Assembly (NCBI GenBank): GCA_029259935.1
Contig: JAJDEH010000392.1
Coordinates: forward strand, 1 to 23,493
From: Planctomycetota bacterium
Lineage (GTDB): Bacteria > Planctomycetota > Planctomycetia > Pirellulales > Pirellulaceae
DNA length: 23,493 bases
Direction of reading: 5' to 3'
The first letter of the stretch is position 1. Each line of letters begins with the position of its first letter. Made by a program: the position numbers and the translations under genes. Positions 14,551 through 23,276 of this stretch are shown one piece after another. The notes beneath the pieces were generated by a model. The model saw only the letters and a list, made by a program, of their open reading frames with translations. It did not search any database and was not told the DNA's origin.

Positions 14551-16989
14551 ATGCGTCGACCCCTATCTGTTTTGTTGGTGTTCGCCATTGTCAGTTTCAC
14601 CGGCGGCTTGCCCCCGAATCTGCTTGGCAATGACAAGAGTGAATCCCGGTCCATTCTGTTGGGCGCGTTGTTTCCTCGCTTGTCGGATTCGGGACAGTCG
14701 ATTGTTTTCTCTTATCAAGGAGCGATCTGGCGGACCCCGCGCGAAGGCGGTGTAATGACACGGCTGACCAGTGAACCTGGATTCGACGCCGAACCGGTTT
14801 GGTCGCACGACGAAAAGCTGATCGCTTTCATGCGTGGCCGCGGTGGATTCTCTGGACCGCTTCACATCATCCAAGCGGCAGACGGCAAACCGCTCAAACT
14901 GCCCAAGCCGGTCATGGCCAAGGACAAGTTGTTCTTTTCCGCCACGAATGAAAAACTTCTGGGGACGTTTCGCCGCCCGGGAGGCCAGTATTCGCTCTGT
15001 TGGTTGGATCGAAAGTCGGGTGAATTGGGCCCCGAAATCCGGCCGTCCACGTGGGGACTGCGATATGCACTGGCTCACGACGGCAAGACTATCGCGCTGG
15101 CCACCACTCAAGACATTCGCGGCGAACAAGGTGGAAACAACGGACCGCAATGCGACCTGTGGACCGTGCCAGCGGAAGGCGGCGAAACGAAGAAGATCAC
15201 TCGCTTTCCGGGACGGGTGTACGAACTGGCCTGGTCGGCGGATAACCAGTCGCTGTATGTGGTCAGCAATGTTGGCGGTGTCCACAACGATGTGTGGCGA
15301 GTGCCGCTTGCCGATCCCGACAAAGGGGCGGCCAAGCTTACGTTCGGCCAAGCCGACGAGGATCGCGCGAACGGTTCGCCGGATGGCCGCTGGCTGCTGT
15401 TTAGCGACAATCGGATGGGACCCACCGCCCTGGTGGCACGCGACCTACATTCTCAACAAGACGCGTTGGTTTCCGTCGCGCGGATGGAATATCAACAAGA
15501 AACAGGCGGCCTGACGCTGAGCGTCTTCGACGCCGACCAACGACAACCCGTCGCGGCCCGTGTTTCTATCAAACAAATCAACGGCAAGCACTTCGCTCCT
15601 TATGCCTCCTTGTATCGTCTGCAACGCGACAACTTGCACTTCTACTGTCCAGGCCGATCCCAATGCGATCTACCGGCGGGGCGTTATCAAGTGAAGGTGG
15701 CTCGTGGCCCCGAGTATCCCGTGATTCGCCGCGAGGTTCAGATCAAGGCCGGTGAAAGCACGTCATTGGTCGTCGACATGGAACGTTGGACCAATCAAAG
15801 GGCCCGTAGTTGGTATTCGGGCGAAAACCACATTCACGCCAACTATGGATACGGCCAGTGGTACAACTCGCCGCGGACGATGCTGGCCCAATGCGCGGGT
15901 GAAGATCTAACCGTCTGTAACTTCATGGTCGCCAACTCGGAAGCCGACGGCGTTTTCGATCGCGAGTACTTTCGCGGTTCCCCCGATCCGCTCTCCACCA
16001 AGGAAACGATCTTGTATTGGAACGAAGAGTTTCGCAGCACGATCTGGGGGCACATGACGCTGCTCAATTTGAAGCAGCTTGTCGAACCGATCTTTACGGG
16101 ATTTGAACAAACCACGCATCCGCACGATCATCCGACCAACGCCGATGTCGCCGACTTGACACACGATCAAGACGGGCACGTCAACTACACTCACCCGACC
16201 AGCAACCCAAAAGACCCTTATCTAAGTGCCTATTCCGCGAAGTCGCTGCCGCTGGACGTGGCACTGGGAAAGGTGGATTCAATCGATGTCATGGGTTCCA
16301 ACCACGTGGCGACTCTGCCATTGTGGTATCGGCTGCTCAACTGCGGATTTCGCGTTCCCGCCTCGGCTGGAACCGACTGTTTTCTCAACCGAGTTCGTAG
16401 CCGGCTACCGGGGGCGGCCCGGGCCTATGTGCACGTCGACGGAGTGTTCAATTACGAGCGGTGGATCGAGGGCCTGCAAGCGGGTCGGTCGTTCGTCACT
16501 AACGCGCCCATGTTAGAATTCCACGTTGCCGAAAAAATGCCGGGCGACACCGTGAAACTCTCTACACCCGGCAAGGTCCAGGTGGTTGGACGAGTCACTT
16601 CGCAATTCCCGCTCGATCGCGTTGAGATCATCTACAATGGAAAAGTTGTTGGAAAAGCACCCATCGATGGCGACGGCACGGATATCACCCTGGACGACGA
16701 AATCATGATTCCGCGATCAGGATGGATCGCGCTGCGGGCCGGCGGACAGCCTCACATCGATCAACCCGAACCAACCGTCTTTGGCCATACAAGTCCGGTC
16801 TATGTCGAAGTCGACGGGAATCCGATCGACGCTCGTGAAGACGCCCAGTATTTCGTCGGATGGGTCGACCGCTTGCACACCGATATTCGACGCCGTAACC
16901 GCATCCCCAGCCGGCACACGGTGCATGTCGAATCGCAAATCGCCGCCGCTCGCGAAGTGTTCATTAAACTCCTCAACGCTGACCGGTAG
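14551..16989 (+). CDS. Exported CehA/McbA-type metallohydrolase with beta-propeller
   Basis: This 812-residue protein has a signal peptide (about 1-26) and three parts. Residues 35-300 are PD40/TolB-like beta-propeller blades (for example DAEPVWSHDEKLIAFMRG). Residues 320-410 look like a carboxypeptidase-regulatory or transthyretin-like beta domain. Residues 420-655 are a PHP-type metal-dependent hydrolase of the CehA/McbA group, with SGENHIHANYG (H427, H429), GEDL (E451), H501 and SAGTDC (D609) as likely metal ligands. A beta-rich tail follows. CehA and McbA themselves act on carbaryl, but most members have unknown substrates, so the reaction cannot be named. The ATG at 14551 is followed directly by the signal peptide. 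The AtuA-family gene starts 34 bases downstream and probably shares its transcript. Confidence 0.82.
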   Translation: MRRPLSVLLVFAIVSFTGGLPPNLLGNDKSESRSILLGALFPRLSDSGQSIVFSYQGAIWRTPREGGVMTRLTSEPGFDAEPVWSHDEKLIAFMRGRGGFSGPLHIIQAADGKPLKLPKPVMAKDKLFFSATNEKLLGTFRRPGGQYSLCWLDRKSGELGPEIRPSTWGLRYALAHDGKTIALATTQDIRGEQGGNNGPQCDLWTVPAEGGETKKITRFPGRVYELAWSADNQSLYVVSNVGGVHNDVWRVPLADPDKGAAKLTFGQADEDRANGSPDGRWLLFSDNRMGPTALVARDLHSQQDALVSVARMEYQQETGGLTLSVFDADQRQPVAARVSIKQINGKHFAPYASLYRLQRDNLHFYCPGRSQCDLPAGRYQVKVARGPEYPVIRREVQIKAGESTSLVVDMERWTNQRARSWYSGENHIHANYGYGQWYNSPRTMLAQCAGEDLTVCNFMVANSEADGVFDREYFRGSPDPLSTKETILYWNEEFRSTIWGHMTLLNLKQLVEPIFTGFEQTTHPHDHPTNADVADLTHDQDGHVNYTHPTSNPKDPYLSAYSAKSLPLDVALGKVDSIDVMGSNHVATLPLWYRLLNCGFRVPASAGTDCFLNRVRSRLPGAARAYVHVDGVFNYERWIEGLQAGRSFVTNAPMLEFHVAEKMPGDTVKLSTPGKVQVVGRVTSQFPLDRVEIIYNGKVVGKAPIDGDGTDITLDDEIMIPRSGWIALRAGGQPHIDQPEPTVFGHTSPVYVEVDGNPIDAREDAQYFVGWVDRLHTDIRRRNRIPSRHTVHVESQIAAAREVFIKLLNADR

Positions 16990-17023
16990 CCCTACGATTG
17001 GCGACCTCAAGACTTATTCATTC

Positions 17024-18424
17024 ATGAACAAACTTCGCATCGGCAACGGGGCTGGCTTTTTGGGCGACAACCTCGATGCGCCACGACGGCTGGTCGAATC
17101 AGCGGAGCTTGACTTTCTAACTCTGGAGTACTTGGCGGAATTGACGATGTCGATTCTCGCTCGCCTGCGGGAAAAGAACCCGGCATTGGGGTTCGCCACG
17201 GACTTTGTCGACGTGACGAGGAGCCTATGCCCCGCGCTGAAGCAGCAGCCTCGGTTGAAAATCGTGACCAACGCGGGCGGAGTGAATCCAACGGCTTGCG
17301 CCGCGGCCGTCAGCGAAGTACTCTGTCGCGAAGGGTTGAAGAAGGAGATCATCGGAGTTGTCCAGGGGGACGACCTTCTTCCGCGTCTGGACGCACTACA
17401 ACTCGCGGGTTGCGGTTTTGAAAACATGGAGACCGGTCAGCCGTTGACGGACCTGAGGCAGCCAATCGTTTGTGCCAATGCCTACCTGGGAGCCGCGCCT
17501 ATCGTGGAGTGTTTGTCGCGAGACGCGCGCATCACGATCACGGGTCGAGTCGCCGACGCATCGCTGACGGTTGGTCCCGTGGTGTCTCATTTCAACTGGC
17601 CTTGGGATGATTGGAACCGGTTGGCGGCAGCGAGTGTCGCCGGGCATTTGATCGAATGCGGCGCGCAGGTTACCGGAGGCTATTCCACGCGTTGGCGAGA
17701 CCGCGATCTGGCGGATGTCGGCTATCCAATCGTGGAAATGGAAGCCAGCGGCGACAGCCTCATTACCAAAACTAAAACCAGCGGCGGAGTCGTCAACCGT
17801 CAGACGGTCGTTGAGCAGCTCGTTTACGAAATCGGAGATCCCGCCCACTATCTCACGCCCGATGTCGACGTCGATTTCACGACGGTCGAAGTCGAGGATC
17901 GAGGTGCCGATCGTGTCGCTGTTCGAAGCGCCAGCGGACGCGAAGCTCCCGATAGCTACAAGGTTTCGCTGGCCTACCGCAACGGTTACATGGCAAGTTC
18001 TCAGTTGGTCGTTTACGGCGACGATTGTGTTGACAAGGCAAGGGCCAGCGCGGACATGGTCTTTGCTCGTCTGAAACGAGCCGGTCATGAAGCGAAACGG
18101 ACGCATGTCGAGTGTTTTGGCGTCGGCGAATCGGTACCGCTTGAGGAATCGCGAGAACCGACTGCCGCGCCCGGGGAAGTTGTGATGCGATTGTCGGTGG
18201 CCGACGAACGGCGAGAGACCGTCGAGCGATTCACCAAGGAGATCGCCCCGCTAATCACCAGCGGCCCCGCTGGACTGGCCGGCTACGCGTCGGGAAGAAG
18301 CCCCGTGCGTCCCGTGTTCGCCTACTGGCCGACGCTGGTCCCTAAGGAATTCATCGAGGCAACCGTGGACGTTCGTTCCGCGGAAGACTGGCTCCAGTCC
18401 TCCCCCTTGCCAAGGGGGAGCTAG
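17024..18424 (+). CDS. AtuA-family (DUF1446) protein
   Basis: Read from ATG at 17024, this protein has 466 residues. The open frame extends upstream to 16781, but that part overlaps the metallohydrolase gene, and the family N-terminus (MNKLRIGNGAGFLGDN) begins here. Conserved text includes TNAGGVNP (82-89), TGRVADASLTVGP (173-185) and ECGAQVTGGY (211-220). The family is named after AtuA of acyclic terpene utilisation in Pseudomonas, but the reaction is unknown and planctomycete members need not act on terpenes. It is probably cytoplasmic. The last residues (SSPLPRGS) and the stop codon are encoded by a palindromic repeat, so the C-terminus may have been replaced. No small AtuA-associated (DUF4387-type) partner gene follows. 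Confidence 0.87.
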   Translation: MNKLRIGNGAGFLGDNLDAPRRLVESAELDFLTLEYLAELTMSILARLREKNPALGFATDFVDVTRSLCPALKQQPRLKIVTNAGGVNPTACAAAVSEVLCREGLKKEIIGVVQGDDLLPRLDALQLAGCGFENMETGQPLTDLRQPIVCANAYLGAAPIVECLSRDARITITGRVADASLTVGPVVSHFNWPWDDWNRLAAASVAGHLIECGAQVTGGYSTRWRDRDLADVGYPIVEMEASGDSLITKTKTSGGVVNRQTVVEQLVYEIGDPAHYLTPDVDVDFTTVEVEDRGADRVAVRSASGREAPDSYKVSLAYRNGYMASSQLVVYGDDCVDKARASADMVFARLKRAGHEAKRTHVECFGVGESVPLEESREPTAAPGEVVMRLSVADERRETVERFTKEIAPLITSGPAGLAGYASGRSPVRPVFAYWPTLVPKEFIEATVDVRSAEDWLQSSPLPRGS

Positions 18425-18433
18425 AGGGGGTCT
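18397..18433. repeat. REP-like palindrome spanning the end of the AtuA-family gene
   Basis: CTCCCCCTTG (18400-18409) and CAAGGGGGAG (18411-18420) are perfect complements around C18410, forming a 9-bp stem with a 3-base loop. Flanking AGAGGGGGTCT (18423-18433) extends the G-run pattern, as in dispersed palindromes with CCCCCT/AGGGGG arms known from many bacterial genomes. It supplies the final eight codons and the TAG stop of the AtuA-family gene. It may also act as a terminator or RNA-stabilising hairpin, although no T tract follows. Only one copy is in this window, so its repetitive nature is inferred. Confidence 0.6.
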
Positions 18434-18541
18434 CTGCCGCACGGCTGTTATGATGTGCATTCAATTACATTCCTTCCTAATATAGACCCCAGGCGCGCTT
18501 GCCCGCCACTCTTCACTCATCCACCACCTCGTGATTGAATC

Positions 18542-20386
18542 ATGATTCTACGCACCGCTTGTTTGGTCTTTACGATTCTGCTGGCAAACCTCGCCCGTGC
18601 GACGGAGCGCCCCAACGTCGTATGGCTCTTGTCCGAGGATAACTCAAAGCACTTCCTAAAATTGTTTGATGAGCATGGCGCGGAGACGCCCCGCATCGAA
18701 GCACTCGCCAAACATGGTCTCGTGTTCGAGCATGCCTTTTCGAATAGCCCCGTTTGCAGTGTCGCGCGAACCACGTTAATGGCCGGCTGTTACGGGCCGC
18801 GGATCGGCACGCAGTTCCATCGTCGCTCGGTGACCGTGCCGCTTCCGGGTGACTTGCGTATGTTCCCCGCTTATCTTCGCCAAGCGGGCTACTACACCAG
18901 CAATAACCGCAAGAAGGACTACAACGCGATCGAAGGCAAAGGAGTATGGGACGCATCGTCGGCGAAAGCGAGTTGGCGGGGCCGAAAGGCCGATCAGCCT
19001 TTCTTTCACATGCAAAGCTTCGGTGCCTCGCATGAAAGCTCGTTGCACTTTTCCGCCGAACAAATGCGGCAGCAAAAGACCGGCACCGATCCGGACACGG
19101 TCTTCATCCCGCCGCACCATCCGCCCACATCCACGTTTCGGTATACCTACGCCCGCTACCACGACCGCATTCAGCAGATCGACGCGCAGATCGGCAACGT
19201 CATCGATCAACTCGAAGAGGACGGCCTGCTGGAAGACACCTTCGTATTTTATTTTGGCGATCACGGCGGCGTCTTGCCGCGCAGCAAGGGGTATGTCTAC
19301 GAGACGGGGTTGCATGTTCCGCTGGTCGTTCGCGTTCCCAAGAACTGGGTGAATCTCGTCGATGCAAAGCTGGGAACTCGCCAGCGGGGATTCGTCAGTT
19401 TCATTGACTTTGGCCCCTCCGTGCTTAGCTTGGCGGGAATCAAAGTTCCCGAGGAAGTGGACGGCCGCCCGTTCTTGGGCCAGGACGTTAAAACTGGGGA
19501 GGTCGAGCGACGCGACGAGGCGTTTGGTTACGCCGACCGTTTCGACGAAAAGTGCGATCTTGTCCGCTCACTAAGAAAAGGGAAATTCAAATACATCCGC
19601 AGCTATCAGCCATTCAATTACGACGGACTGCAGAACAACTATCGCTATCGCATGCTGGCCTATGCCGAGTGGCGTGAACTGTATCGTGCGGGGAAGCTAA
19701 ACGCCCGCCAGAGGCAGTTCTTCGAACCTCGCGCGGCCGAGGCGCTTTACGACTTGGAACGCGATCCCTATGAGACGTCCAACTTGGCCGCCGATCCAAA
19801 CTATTCCGGCCAATTGCTGGATTTGCGCAATCGACTGGCTGATCGCGTCAAGGACTTGCCGGATTTGAGCCTGTATCCAGAGAGCCACTTGGTTGCCGCG
19901 GCAATTGACAATCCGACACGATTTGGGCAGCGCCAGAAAACCGAGATCGCCGCCTTGGTTGACATCGCCGACCTGAGCTTGCTTTCATTCGACAAGGCGC
20001 AACCGCGACTGGCGCAAGCACTGAAATCAGACGAACGTTGGCAGCGCTATTGGGGGCTCATCGCCTGCAGCAGTCACGGTCAAGCGGCCACGCCGATGGC
20101 TGATTTGGCACGCAAGCTGGCCTCCAAGGATCCGGAACTACTGGTGCGGGTACGCGCGGCCGAATTCCTTGCACTGATTGGCCAAGCCGACCCGGTCCCC
20201 GTTTATCGAACCGTGCTGTCCACAACCGAATCGCCAGTCGCGGCGAATCTGATTTTGAACAGCTTGGTTATGTTGCGTGACGGTCCCCACAAATATCGAT
20301 TTGGAATTCGCGCCGACGATCTTCATCCCTCGGCGCGGAAGGGCGATGGCGTCCAGCGCCGAATGACTTATCTTGCCCCAAAATAG
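18542..20386 (+). CDS. Secreted sulfatase with C-terminal helical repeats
   Basis: This 614-residue protein has a signal peptide (1-20, ending LARA) and a type I sulfatase domain at about 23-440. Expected metal-site residues are visible: SEDNSKH (D33) and FGDHGG (D240, H241). The formylglycine motif is C72-S-V-A-R76 within NSPVCSVARTTLMAG. Position 3 of the canonical C-x-P-x-R is Val, not Pro or Ala. Residues 450-585 are helical and resemble HEAT-like repeats, beyond the usual sulfatase length. Members hydrolyse sulfate esters or N-sulfates of polysaccharides, and this subtype resembles N-sulfoglucosamine sulfohydrolase-like proteins common in marine planctomycetes. The substrate is unknown. 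It is 117 bases downstream of the AtuA-family gene. The start is ATG at 18542. Confidence 0.9.
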   Translation: MILRTACLVFTILLANLARATERPNVVWLLSEDNSKHFLKLFDEHGAETPRIEALAKHGLVFEHAFSNSPVCSVARTTLMAGCYGPRIGTQFHRRSVTVPLPGDLRMFPAYLRQAGYYTSNNRKKDYNAIEGKGVWDASSAKASWRGRKADQPFFHMQSFGASHESSLHFSAEQMRQQKTGTDPDTVFIPPHHPPTSTFRYTYARYHDRIQQIDAQIGNVIDQLEEDGLLEDTFVFYFGDHGGVLPRSKGYVYETGLHVPLVVRVPKNWVNLVDAKLGTRQRGFVSFIDFGPSVLSLAGIKVPEEVDGRPFLGQDVKTGEVERRDEAFGYADRFDEKCDLVRSLRKGKFKYIRSYQPFNYDGLQNNYRYRMLAYAEWRELYRAGKLNARQRQFFEPRAAEALYDLERDPYETSNLAADPNYSGQLLDLRNRLADRVKDLPDLSLYPESHLVAAAIDNPTRFGQRQKTEIAALVDIADLSLLSFDKAQPRLAQALKSDERWQRYWGLIACSSHGQAATPMADLARKLASKDPELLVRVRAAEFLALIGQADPVPVYRTVLSTTESPVAANLILNSLVMLRDGPHKYRFGIRADDLHPSARKGDGVQRRMTYLAPK

Positions 20387-20392
20387 CAGGCC

Positions 20393-20420
20393 GGATTTCT
20401 TCAACGCGAATTAGAAATCC
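20393..20420. terminator. Weak inverted repeat between convergent genes
   Basis: GGATTTCT (20393-20400) and AGAAATCC (20413-20420) are perfect 8-base complements with a 12-base loop. They lie 6 bases after the sulfatase stop and before the end of the convergent aminotransferase. The stem is A/T-rich and not followed by a clear T tract, so it is only a possible bidirectional terminator. Confidence 0.3.
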
Positions 20421-20492
20421 AGCTCGCCTAACAAGGCCACCTCTTCACCCGAACCCGTTTCGATCTTCGCCCAATTGATCTCGACCGTTTGG

Positions 20493-21890
20493 TTACTGAA
20501 GCTCGCTTCGTTCACCTACTTCAGAAAAAACATTGTACATAACATCTAGGTACCGTTTGGCTTCGTCCAGCGGCATTACCAACGGCGGGCTGACCCGAAT
20601 CACGTTACCGGCCAAGGGGCCCAGCAAGTGAATCGCGTTGCCCTGATCGTCGCCTAGGTAACAGGCTTCAACGCAGGCGCTGGCCACTTCGTTTGCGGAG
20701 TGGCTGCCCAACGCCGCGCACTCAACTCCCCACACACAGCCTTCGCCGCGAATGTAATTGACCACGGGCGTTTGCTTGAGCCGTACTAAACCCTCTTCGA
20801 TGACTTGGGCCAGTTGCTGCCCTTGCTCGATGACGTTCGTCGTTTCAAATTCATCCAGTGTGGCCAGCACCGCCGCCGAAGAAAGCGGGTTGGCGCTCCA
20901 CGTGTCCGAGCCTTCGCCGTAGTTCAATGAAGCAAACACGGCCGCCGGGCCAACCGCCGCGCTAACCGGAACACCGTTCCCCAAGCCTTTGCCCAGGCAG
21001 ACAATATCGGGCTCGATCCCGTAATGCGTAAAGGCGTACATCGGCCCGGTGCGGCCAAAGTTGGCTTGAATCTCATCGAGAATAAGAAGGACATCGTGCT
21101 CACGGCAAAACTCTTGCAGCAGTTGCAGGTATTCCTTTTGCGGATGAAACGAGCCGCCGCCGCCGAGGTAAGGTTCCGTTAACAGACAACAAATCCGTGA
21201 ACCAAACTGCTCCCACATCTGTTTCAATTCTTGGCGGTAGACGGACAAGTCAATCGGTTGTCGACGCCGTTCCAGGTCGATGCATTCCTCGGTGGGAAAG
21301 GTGAGAAAATGAACGCGCGGGTCGCGGTCCGCGTCGCTTTCACTGCCGGTCGTCGCGCCGGCCAGTCCCTTCTTGCCATGAAAACCTTTGCGCGTGGCTA
21401 GAATAATGTCCTCGTCCGGCCGCCGCGCCATCGATGACCACAATGCTTTTTGAATCGCTTCGCTACCGCTGGCGGCCCACATCACTTGTTCGGCCCGTTG
21501 CCCACCCGGCTGATCGCGAACATTGGCGACTAGCCGTTCACTGGCCAGAACATCCAGTTCGGTCACCGCGTTGTACGAGGTGAGCGGGGCGGCTTGGCAG
21601 AACTCGGCCGAGTCATCGCCCGTGTTGACCTGCAAATAATCCAGCACTCGTTTCCACCAGCGATTGGGATTATGCCCCAAGTTGGCGACCAACACGCCCG
21701 ACGAAAAATCAGCCAGCTTGCGGCCTTCGAGAGTCCAATGGTACGACCCGCTACTCTTGGCGATCACGGCCAAGGAAGGAGTCGACGTGCGCAGCGCCCG
21801 AGGTTCAACTTGATCGACCCGCGCTCGCAAATCATTGGACTGTTCTTCGCTGGGATGTTGGATGACGCTGGATTCAGGAATGACGGACAT
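20493..21890 (-). CDS. Class III PLP-dependent aminotransferase
   Basis: This 465-residue cytoplasmic enzyme has the fold-type I class III pattern: SGSEAIQKAL (141-150, cofactor phosphate), LDEIQANFGRTG (271-282, with D272 for the pyridine nitrogen), and LGKGLGNGVPVSAAVG with K301 as the Schiff-base lysine. SANPLSSAAVLATLDEF (332-348) replaces the more common GNPLACAAA-type text. The class includes acetylornithine, GABA and ornithine transaminases and several sugar or aminocyclitol enzymes. The substrate cannot be read from sequence. It follows the Gfo/Idh/MocA gene by 72 bases, suggesting sequential oxidation and amination (inference). Length is normal. The start is ATG at 21890. Confidence 0.9.
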   Translation of the reverse strand: MSVIPESSVIQHPSEEQSNDLRARVDQVEPRALRTSTPSLAVIAKSSGSYHWTLEGRKLADFSSGVLVANLGHNPNRWWKRVLDYLQVNTGDDSAEFCQAAPLTSYNAVTELDVLASERLVANVRDQPGGQRAEQVMWAASGSEAIQKALWSSMARRPDEDIILATRKGFHGKKGLAGATTGSESDADRDPRVHFLTFPTEECIDLERRRQPIDLSVYRQELKQMWEQFGSRICCLLTEPYLGGGGSFHPQKEYLQLLQEFCREHDVLLILDEIQANFGRTGPMYAFTHYGIEPDIVCLGKGLGNGVPVSAAVGPAAVFASLNYGEGSDTWSANPLSSAAVLATLDEFETTNVIEQGQQLAQVIEEGLVRLKQTPVVNYIRGEGCVWGVECAALGSHSANEVASACVEACYLGDDQGNAIHLLGPLAGNVIRVSPPLVMPLDEAKRYLDVMYNVFSEVGERSELQ

Positions 21891-21962
21891 GAGATTCTTG
21901 GTGGGTGAAGGCTGCTAGTGGATAGGAACTGTCGCGCTATGCACGCGTGAGTGAGTTCCTCG

Positions 21963-23276
21963 TTAGACTTTCGGTTCGTAGAGAACTTCCGCTTCGTTGG
22001 ATCCTGGAGTGTAAAGAACGAGGCCACCTTGGGGCTGATTGACCCGCACGACACAATCGGGTTGGCCGGCCGCGTGGCGGGCAAGGATCGCTTCCATCGC
22101 TTGGACGATAGCGACCACTTGGCGGTCGGCCGATACGTCGTTGTAACGCAGCCCACGGACTTCGTCCAACCGCCCATCGCGCCCGTCGGTATCGCCGCCG
22201 AATTCGACATAACCAACTTCGCGCACAAAGCGCTCGATCACTTCGACGCCATATCCGCGCTGAGTCCGCTCGCCGTGCGGCTCAAGGAACTCGCCGTTAT
22301 AGTGATTGTTCACGGAAATTTTCTTTTCCATCGGCGTTTTGTCTTCGATCGTGCACTCCACGCCGCGCCGCCGACTGTGGCCGTTCCAGATGCCGTTGTC
22401 GAAACGAAACTGCACTTCTTGTTCGACGTAGCCGGGGAAATTGTCGGGCATGACCCAACTGGTATGAATGTCGAACGCCGCTTCCCGGCCGTCGTCGTAC
22501 TCGTAAACCATCCGCAGTTGCGTCGAGTCCCAAGTCGGCCCGTCGCTGGGACCAACCAGCCCGCGCTGCCCGGTGCAAGTTACAGTCTTCAGCCGCCCGC
22601 CGAACGAGAAATCAATCAGCTTGATGTAATGCACCGCGACATAAGTTCCCGGATTGCGGCCTTGAATCCATTCGGCGAACTGCCCGCCGGAAATCGATTT
22701 CGGTTCCAGCAGTGTGCAGTAGCCGTTGTTGACGTGCTTGAGTTCACCGTCGGCGACCAGCGTCCGCATCTTTTTATGATCGGGGTCATACAGCTTGTGG
22801 TAGACGATCTTGGCCATTACGCCCTTCTCCCGAGCGGTCTGGTCGAGCTGATCCAACTCGGCCAACGACAGCACGGAAGGCTTTTCGATGAGTACATGCT
22901 TGCCGGCTTTCAGAACGGCATGGGCGGCCTCGAAATGCCGATCATCGGGAGTGGCCACGCAAACGAAATCGACGTCGACATCGAGCAACTGCCCGATTGA
23001 ATTCGGTTCGACAAAGCTTTGAAACTCGCCGATCTTGCCCTGCAACGATTCACGATAGGCCACGGCCCGGCGGCCCGTTCGGCTGGCCACCGCGGCAAAC
23101 CGCACATCGCACAATCCAAACCGGCAATCATAGACACCCTGCTGAAAAGCGGCTTCAAAAAAGGGCCGATAAGTTTCGTCAAAGATCATCCCCATGCCGA
23201 CCATGCCACCGCTCAACTGGTGCACGTCGGTGCGGAGGTTTTTCAAGTTGTCCGATGTATTGGATTTCATGTTCAT
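21963..23276 (-). CDS. Gfo/Idh/MocA-family oxidoreductase
   Basis: This 437-residue protein has an N-terminal Rossmann domain (about 20-140) with GGMVGMGMIF, then VATPDDRHFEAA, and the family's EKP motif (E131-K-P133), whose Lys is usually catalytic. The C-terminal alpha/beta domain carries AVHYIKLIDF (H216), at the place of the usual active-site His. The family uses NAD(P) to oxidise or reduce sugars, inositols and their derivatives. No signal peptide is present, so it is cytoplasmic. The start is ATG at 23276; an in-frame ATG at 23270 is also possible. It is the first gene of the minus-strand pair with the aminotransferase. The 217 bases upstream, to the window edge, hold no further gene. 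Confidence 0.9.
   Translation of the reverse strand: MNMKSNTSDNLKNLRTDVHQLSGGMVGMGMIFDETYRPFFEAAFQQGVYDCRFGLCDVRFAAVASRTGRRAVAYRESLQGKIGEFQSFVEPNSIGQLLDVDVDFVCVATPDDRHFEAAHAVLKAGKHVLIEKPSVLSLAELDQLDQTAREKGVMAKIVYHKLYDPDHKKMRTLVADGELKHVNNGYCTLLEPKSISGGQFAEWIQGRNPGTYVAVHYIKLIDFSFGGRLKTVTCTGQRGLVGPSDGPTWDSTQLRMVYEYDDGREAAFDIHTSWVMPDNFPGYVEQEVQFRFDNGIWNGHSRRRGVECTIEDKTPMEKKISVNNHYNGEFLEPHGERTQRGYGVEVIERFVREVGYVEFGGDTDGRDGRLDEVRGLRYNDVSADRQVVAIVQAMEAILARHAAGQPDCVVRVNQPQGGLVLYTPGSNEAEVLYEPKV

Noticed and set aside
16781..17023. Upstream extension of the AtuA-family frame
   Set aside because: It overlaps the end of the metallohydrolase gene and reads as low-complexity text, whereas the family N-terminus begins at the ATG at 17024.
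21951..23000. A 349-codon open frame on the plus strand
   Set aside because: It is antisense to the Gfo/Idh/MocA gene, which has intact family motifs. The antisense product shows none.
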